Shown here piece after piece: positions 54,879 through 59,441 of a DNA stretch of 59,441 nucleotides (the stretch's first letter is position 1; the number at the start of each line of letters is the position of its first letter). The notes beneath the pieces are model-generated. The model did no database searches, had not been told where the DNA came from, and saw nothing but the letters and a program-made list of their open reading frames with translations. The DNA is taken from assembly GCF_000745965.1 (NCBI RefSeq), contig NZ_JQKI01000041.1, positions 1-59,441 on the forward strand. Direction: 5' to 3'. Position numbers and translations under genes: made by a program. Source of the stretch: Edaphobacter aggregans DSM 19364. Lineage in GTDB: Bacteria; Acidobacteriota; Terriglobia; Terriglobales; Acidobacteriaceae.

Positions 54879-55084
54879 AAGTTGGGGTTCGAGGTGCAGT
54901 GGAACGGAAAAACGGGTTAAGCGGTTCTCGAATCCTGGCCAGAATGAATAGTCAAACGGCAGATGGCCAAAATAGAATCCGCCTACGTGGACGCCGTCAA
55001 TTTGTCTCCACTGTCCTCGCCAGAGCCTCCAAATAAGCTTTCTTAACCCGGTTTTCCGTTCCACTGCACCTCAGCCCCCAAGTT
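54879..55084. mobile_element. MITE-like 206-bp element with 43-bp inverted repeats
   Basis: The left arm (54879-54921) and right arm (55042-55084) match as inverted repeats with about 5 mismatches; their core is GAGGTGCAGTGGAACGG. The ~120-base interior has no coding capacity. It ends 28 bases before the FkbM start codon. Confidence 0.65.
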
Positions 55085-55112
55085 GTGCAACCTTCCCTTG
55101 AACGAGGAGATA

Positions 55113-55937
55113 ATGGCTTTTGGAAATGCGAAGCGCATTCTGCAGGCGACTTCAGGATTGAGCGCTTTCAAGCTGCTTCTGTTGATGGTGCGGTTTACTC
55201 GCCCGAGTCTGGAGCCGCTCTGGACGCTGCTGTTGCAACCATTCGTACGTAACGGGGAGGTTCCCTTTCGATATCACGAGGGCAATCGCAGCTACCGCGC
55301 GTCGATACGGACTGCCGACCTGGAGTGCGATCTGCATAGCGCGCTCGAGGTGATCGTTCGCAAGGTGTATGCTCTGGACCCAAGGTTTGCGCCCGATTTC
55401 GTGATCGATGGAGGCGCAAACATCGGGCTGTTTTCGTTGCAGGCAGCCGCGATTTATCCCTCCGCGAAGATCGTGATGTGCGAGCCGCTCCCGCGAAACA
55501 TAGCGCAGGCCGAGAAACTACTCAGCATGAATCATGTCGCGGCGGATCTCCTGCCGGTCTGCATCGGCGGCTCCCGTCGAACCATCCCGTTCTATTGCCG
55601 CGGCGCAAACGGCAGCAGCTTCGACGCCAAGGAACCGTATACGAGCGTTCTGGAGATTGAAGTTCTGCGCCTGCGTGATATCGCCGAGAGCCGGCCGGCG
55701 CAGCGCGTCCTGATCAAATTGGATATTGAAGGCATGGAGATGGAGTCACTTCAGGACTATGTTCCGGTGGAGAGCCGATCCGTGATTATCCTGGGTGAGC
55801 TACACAGGCATAGAGAGAATCGACCGATCATGGAGGCGTTATTCGCCGGGCACGGATGGTCTTTCGAGGTTGGCGATGTGTCGGGCGAGGACACTATCTT
55901 CGAAGCGCATTCGCCAGCTGCGCGCGCTCAGGTTTGA
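55113..55937 (+). CDS. FkbM family methyltransferase
   Basis: 274 residues from an ATG with GAGGAG 5 bases upstream. FVIDGGANIGLFSLQAA is motif I of SAM binding, MCEPLPRNIAQAEKLL follows, and LIKLDIEGMEMESLQ is the FkbM signature. Such enzymes O-methylate sugars or polyketides, often in exopolysaccharide or lipid glycan clusters. No biosynthetic partners flank it. It is enclosed by transposon-like inverted ends. Confidence 0.82.
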   Translation: MAFGNAKRILQATSGLSAFKLLLLMVRFTRPSLEPLWTLLLQPFVRNGEVPFRYHEGNRSYRASIRTADLECDLHSALEVIVRKVYALDPRFAPDFVIDGGANIGLFSLQAAAIYPSAKIVMCEPLPRNIAQAEKLLSMNHVAADLLPVCIGGSRRTIPFYCRGANGSSFDAKEPYTSVLEIEVLRLRDIAESRPAQRVLIKLDIEGMEMESLQDYVPVESRSVIILGELHRHRENRPIMEALFAGHGWSFEVGDVSGEDTIFEAHSPAARAQV

Positions 55938-56029
55938 AGAACCTTCAAAGCTGACGGACCTCGCGGATAGTCGAACGAAATTTCACGAATGGCTATTTTT
56001 GCCCAACCCCTCGAAACGGTATGAGCGCC

Positions 56030-56094
56030 GGAGTAAAAATAGGCCACAGAACGCCGCGGGCGCGGCGCTTTGCGGCGGAGTAAAAGTAGTCCAC
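56030..56094 (+). repeat. IS21-type multiple end repeats
   Basis: GGAGTAAAAATAGGCCAC (56030-56047) and GGAGTAAAAGTAGTCCAC (56077-56094) are direct repeats ahead of istA, as in the left ends of IS21-family elements. Confidence 0.7.
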
Positions 56095-56157
56095 CGCGGG
56101 ATCTTGGTTTCGTGAGCGGTGTTGCCTTGGCAACGTGGCTCATGGAACACCGAAGGG

Positions 56158-56993
56158 ATGTTCCGAGTGGAGATTTACGGGCGTGTACGACGAGCGGTTC
56201 GTGTTGAGGGTCGGAGTCAGCGTGCGGTGGCCCGGGAGTTTGGGCTGTCGCGAGAGACGGTGCGGAAGATGCTCGAGTACGCAGTGCCGCCCGGCTACCA
56301 GCGGCAGCAACCGATCAAGCGTCCCAAGCTGGGGCCGTGGCTGGGCGTGATCGACGCCATTCTTGCAGACGACAAGCCGAGGCCGGCCAAGCAGCGGCAC
56401 ACGGCCAAGCGGATCTTCGATCGGCTCAAGGACGAGCACGGGTTCACGGGCGGCTACACGATCGTGAAGGACTATGTGCGGGGCGAACAGCTTCGCAGCC
56501 GGGAGATGTTTATTCCTCTGACCCATGCCCCGGGCGAGGCGCAGGCGGATTTCGGCGAAGCGTTGGTGGTGATTGCCGGTGTGGAGCAGAAGGCGCATTA
56601 CCTGGCCATGGATCTTCCCCATTCCGACGATTGCTTCGTGGCGGCATTTCCGGCCGAGACGACCGAAGCCTTCCTGGACGGCCATGTGCGGGCCTTCGCA
56701 TACTTCGGCGGAGTTCCCACGCGGATACTGTACGACAACACGAAGATCGCGGTGGCGAAGATCCTGGGTGGAGAAGAACGACAACGGACGCGGAGCTTCT
56801 CCGAGTTGCAGAGTTACTATCTGTTCGCCGATAAGTTCGGCCGTCCGGCCAAGGGCAACGACAAGGGCAAGGTCGAAGGTCTGGTTGGCTATGCGCGGCG
56901 GAACTTCATGGTGCCGGTCCCACGCGTGTCGAGTTGGGAAGAGTTGGGACGCGCACTTAGAAGAGCAGTGCCGGAAGCGGCGCGGACGGCAAG
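56158..56993 (+). pseudogene. istA: IS21-family transposase IstA, frameshifted and truncated
   Basis: MFRVEIYGRVRRAVRVEG starts the protein; RAVAREFGLSRETVRKML is the helix-turn-helix, and GEAQADFGEALV with later ILYDNTKIAV and GNDKGKVEGLVGYARR cover the DDE catalytic core. After RVSSWEEL the frame is lost by one extra G near 56951; the proper continuation AHLEEQCRKRRGRQ lies in another frame. Homology ends at about 56993, losing the C-terminal third and all of istB. The break is a few bases from the end of hpnB. Confidence 0.85.
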
Positions 56994-56997
56994 TCGG

Positions 56998-58128
56998 TTA
57001 CCCATGAGCCGGATAGTTCCGGTTCTTCCACTGCCCGCCTCTTCCCTGATAGAACCGCACTGCTGAACTGATTGTCGCCATCAGGTAGAACAGCCCAATC
57101 ACCGGGAGCAGCAATCCCCAAGCCGGAGAACGCCGGTAACGCCAAAGCGTGGGTTGGAAGGCTAAGGCCATGCCGGCCCAGCAAACGGCCCCAGCCCAAC
57201 GCAGCCCGCCAGTTGCGAAGAGGCTGGCCAGCACTGGCTCAACATACACCAGCAGCATGCCGACGCATGTTCCGAGTAAGACCCAAGGCGAGTACCCAAG
57301 CTGTACGTAAGCTGTCCGCGCAATCATCTTCCACACGTCGCTGAACCCGGCATATCTCCGCTCACTGACCACCTGTTCCCCGTGCCCGAGCCAGATCCTG
57401 TGGCCTCCGCGCTTGATCTCTCGCGCCAGAGCCACGTCGTCGATCAGCGCCCGACTGATTCTGTTTACCCCATCGACTCTGCGTAACGCTTCCTGCGCGA
57501 CCAGCATCGTACCGCCCGCGGCTGCAGCGGTCGTTCTCCCAGGATCGCAAACCCACCGAAAGGGATAGAGCAACTGAAAGAAGAAGACAAAGGCCGGCAG
57601 CGTGGCTCGCTCGGCAAGGCTCTCGCACCGCAGACGAACCATCTCCGACACAAGACTGAGTTGATCTCGTTCCGCACGGGAGACAAGCGAAGCCAGGTGT
57701 CCCGGTCCGTGCACGATATCGGCATCGGTGAACAGAACGTAGTCCGCCGCCAGCGTCTCCGTTTGCCGCAAACCTTGCGAGACCGCCCACATCTTGCCTG
57801 TCCAGCCGGTTTTGAGCAGCTCTCCGTCCAAGACACTGAGGCGTCTGTCCGTTACCGCCAACTCACGCGCGAGGGCTCCCGTTCCATCGGAGCTGTTGTC
57901 GTCTACCAGCACGATCTTTAGCTCGCCGTTGAACTGCTGAATGAGCAGAGATCTCAGAGTATCTGCGATGTGCTCGGCCTCATCCCGGGCTGGGATCACG
58001 ACCGTCACCTTGAGCGGACGAGTCGGGTATGCCGCTCCTAGAACGGGTCCGGACCTCCAGAAACCCCCATGCCCAACCAGTAGCCACACCCAGATCACGA
58101 CGCTGAGCAGAACAGGAAGAAAGATCAT
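56998..58128 (-). CDS. hpnB: Hopene-associated glycosyltransferase HpnB
   Basis: 376 residues. KVTVVIPARDEAEHIADTL, VLVDDNSSDGT and FTDADIVH form the GT2 fold with its DxD. LRCESLAERATLPAFVFFF, LYPFRWVCDPGRTTAAAAGG and RALIDDVALAREIKRGGHR are HpnB hallmarks. N- and C-terminal TM segments anchor it. It is linked to hopanoid lipid clusters, but no other hpn gene is in the window. The frame is intact although a truncated IS21 abuts its stop. Confidence 0.88.
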   Translation of the reverse strand: MIFLPVLLSVVIWVWLLVGHGGFWRSGPVLGAAYPTRPLKVTVVIPARDEAEHIADTLRSLLIQQFNGELKIVLVDDNSSDGTGALARELAVTDRRLSVLDGELLKTGWTGKMWAVSQGLRQTETLAADYVLFTDADIVHGPGHLASLVSRAERDQLSLVSEMVRLRCESLAERATLPAFVFFFQLLYPFRWVCDPGRTTAAAAGGTMLVAQEALRRVDGVNRISRALIDDVALAREIKRGGHRIWLGHGEQVVSERRYAGFSDVWKMIARTAYVQLGYSPWVLLGTCVGMLLVYVEPVLASLFATGGLRWAGAVCWAGMALAFQPTLWRYRRSPAWGLLLPVIGLFYLMATISSAVRFYQGRGGQWKNRNYPAHG

Positions 58129-58919
58129 AAGCCATTATCCAGCGGCGTTCGTTAGATCAGTGACTGTAGCGGACGCTTAGCGGATCCTAGCCAACAGGTC
58201 AAGCATGTACGTGTCTAGGCACACACACGCGCCACTAACCTCTGGAGTGCTCTGCGGCGGGATTCTTAAGAAGCTCTGCCACCGTCTTCAGGATCTAACG
58301 CGAAAGAGATTCATCCGATACGGCGCGCGCCAGCGACGCTTCTTGGATGAGAAAGCTGTTCCGCACTTCCCTAAGTGATGTCACTTCACTTGAAAGGTCT
58401 CCTCAGCGGAGAGGAACGGTGATACTGTAGCCACTGGGAGAATCGTTCCAACGGCACAGATCGTTACCGGTTCGCAACCAAAGGCAAAGAGGGTGGCCAG
58501 CTTCGGCTGGCCTTCTTCTTTAAGTGCCGATAACCTCAGCTCAAAGAATTGACCGACTTCAATCATTAGTTCGCAGCATGAGCCTCCGCCGTGCTTCTCT
58601 CGGCTGCCACACCGGATAGGTATCCTAACTGCTCGACTAGGTATTGTGCGACCGCGCGGATCTGTGTCTGGCCAGTCAAGATAGAGTCCTAACGTTTATC
58701 AGGACCTATCCGGATCTAACCAGATTTCCGGATAGCCGGTTATACATCCACATGAAATAGGGCGGATCGGTAAGTAGCCTGCGGCTGGGTTTCCGAAGGC
58801 GTAACACCATTCCTCCCGGATCACCGCCCAACCGGACATTACCTTTCCGCTAATGCCGGTTGGCAGACAACACTCCCGCGATCCGGGTTTTATCCTCAAT
58901 AGGTGAGGCCTGCGGCCCC
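58129..58919. other. Gap upstream of hpnB, no supported gene
   Basis: Several CCGGAT-containing short repeats occur around 58700-58740. Minus-strand frames such as 58381-58566 are open but have no family or ribosome binding site. A hairpin is listed separately. Confidence 0.4.
58495..58521 (+). terminator. Terminator hairpin without an intact gene
   Basis: GGCCAGC-TTCG-GCTGGCC with a stable tetraloop is followed by TTCTTCTTT. No intact plus-strand gene precedes it, so it may be the leftover end of a deleted gene. Confidence 0.6.
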
Positions 58920-59045
58920 ATGCGCCTTAATCCTGAGCAGCTTGCGGTTCGGTACTATTATGACGATCTACAGTATTGAAAGCTTCCGCGAATTGCCGTC
59001 GACGCGCTCGAAGAAGGCTATGACGGCCCTGCATTGAGGTCCTGA
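58920..59045 (+). pseudogene. Short remnant ORF with in-frame TGA
   Basis: MRLNPEQLAVRYYYDDLQY, a TGA at 58977, then KLPRIAVDALEEGYDGPALRS and TGA, all in one frame. The second half looks protein-like, but I cannot name its family. Confidence 0.35.
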
Positions 59046-59154
59046 CGTGCCAGAAGGTTCGAGGTCCGGAGTGATCGGAAAGCGGAGAGAACAGAAATCT
59101 CGGGTCGGACCTCCAGAAAAAATCGGATAATCTCCTCGGGGAAGGATACCGATC

Positions 59155-59441
59155 ATGTCGCTGCGCAAAGGGTTGCTGTTCGCAATGCTGTTCGCGATCG
59201 TTGCCTTGGCGGAGCCCGGAAGGGTCAACGTTTACAAGGCGGAATTTGATGTGCCGAAGCCGAATACGTTGTTGCGCGCCCTGCGCCTGCCACTCCGGCA
59301 TTGTCTTGGTACGGCAGCTGGCCGGCAAACAAGCCAAGTCGATGGCTCAAGGCATTCCGCAGGAAAGGCGAATTGCTGCCGGCGTCACTTCTTCCGATTC
59401 AATTCAAGAACCCCAAAGATTTAGGTACTGGAAAGGTGCTC
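59155..59441 (+). pseudogene. YqgE/AlgH-like gene, frameshifted, cut by window end
   Basis: An ATG with GGGAAGGA upstream opens a signal-peptide-like sequence (MSLRKGLLFAMLFAIVALA) to FDVPKPN. From about 59266 the meaningful frame is another: YVVARPAPATPALSWYGSW, then LLPASLLPIQFKNPKDLGTGKVL. The last part recalls the start of YqgE/AlgH (UPF0301) domains, KNPKDLGxGKLLVAS. One missing base explains the switch. The rest lies beyond the window, so the family call is tentative. Confidence 0.45.

Larger units (their letters stand above)
54694..56014. mobile_element. Transposon-like unit with ~28-bp inverted ends carrying an FkbM gene
   Basis: CGAGGGGTTGGGGC followed by AAAAATAGCCAT (about 54697-54722) is repeated inverted at 55989-56012 with a single base difference. 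The ends resemble the AAAAATAGGCCAC motif of the IS21 end repeats found directly to the right (56030-56047). Between them are a 206-bp inverted-repeat element and one FkbM methyltransferase gene, but no transposase. A non-autonomous cargo unit, or two flanking IS21 remnants, would both explain this. Confidence 0.5.

Noticed and set aside
54603..55064. 153-residue minus-strand frame
   Set aside because: It runs through one arm and the core of the MITE-like element and has no family features.
58381..58566. 61-residue minus-strand frame
   Set aside because: It reads through the terminator hairpin at 58495 and lacks a ribosome binding site.

Overview
The window is about 62% GC bacterial DNA and reads as a chromosomal segment of an acidobacterium (Acidobacteriaceae, Terriglobus/Granulicella/Edaphobacter-like). 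This assignment is inferred from gene content: an Oar-like TonB-dependent receptor next to a DUF5666 protein, an ADOP-type permease remnant, a secreted NHL/Ig-repeat protein, HpnB, a sedolisin and a large set of glycan-handling genes. No rRNA or phylogenetic marker is present to confirm it.

Layout. 1-720: 3' end of a DDE transposase and a tRNA-Pro(CGG). 929-3175: secreted NHL/Ig-like protein. 3577-7086: assimilatory sulfate reduction genes cysD-cysN-cysH, preceded by a near-leaderless 24-codon ORF with eight Cys codons that looks like a cysteine-sensing leader peptide. 7211-8889: XdhC and MocA-like genes for molybdoenzyme maturation. 8913-10652: sedolisin protease. 10865-15282: sugar-lactone hydrolase, FucP-type transporter and a GH27 glycosidase, separated by a repeat-rich gap. 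15547-24065: trehalose block, with treS, a degenerate GT-A-like protein and an MscS-helix membrane protein on the minus strand and treY-treZ on the plus strand. 24334-28539: DUF5666 protein plus TonB-dependent receptor. 28613-49171: mostly housekeeping and accessory genes (hmgA, a frameshifted pentapeptide gene, a MetX-like hydrolase, M61 peptidase, NmrA-like protein, glutathione peroxidase, KimA-like potassium importer, alpha-amylase, cysteine desulfurase, DinB, citrate synthase, ThiO-like oxidase, thiolase, methyltransferase, serine dehydratase) and a 23-residue Lys/Ala microprotein.

From 49.3 kb to the end the character changes. Broken genes (comM, alpha/beta hydrolase, ADOP permease, amidohydrolase, IS21 istA, a YqgE-like gene, an ORF with an in-frame amber) alternate with intact accessory genes (a secreted ComEC-like hydrolase, a histone-like protein, an FkbM methyltransferase inside inverted repeats, hpnB). 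Several lesions are single-base changes, so decay and assembly error cannot be separated from sequence alone.

How the genes work together: cysDNH converts sulfate to APS and then sulfite, and the poly-Cys leader would let cysteinyl-tRNA supply set its expression. TreS and TreY/TreZ give two routes to trehalose, and with the MscS-helix and KimA-like proteins suggest osmotic or desiccation adaptation. Secreted amylase, GH27, the FucP transporter and the TonB receptor fit a soil polysaccharide degrader. The strongest candidate for something undescribed is the poly-Cys leader upstream of cysDNH. Next are the 23-residue Lys/Ala microprotein, the palindrome embedded in sdaA and the FkbM gene carried between transposon-like ends.
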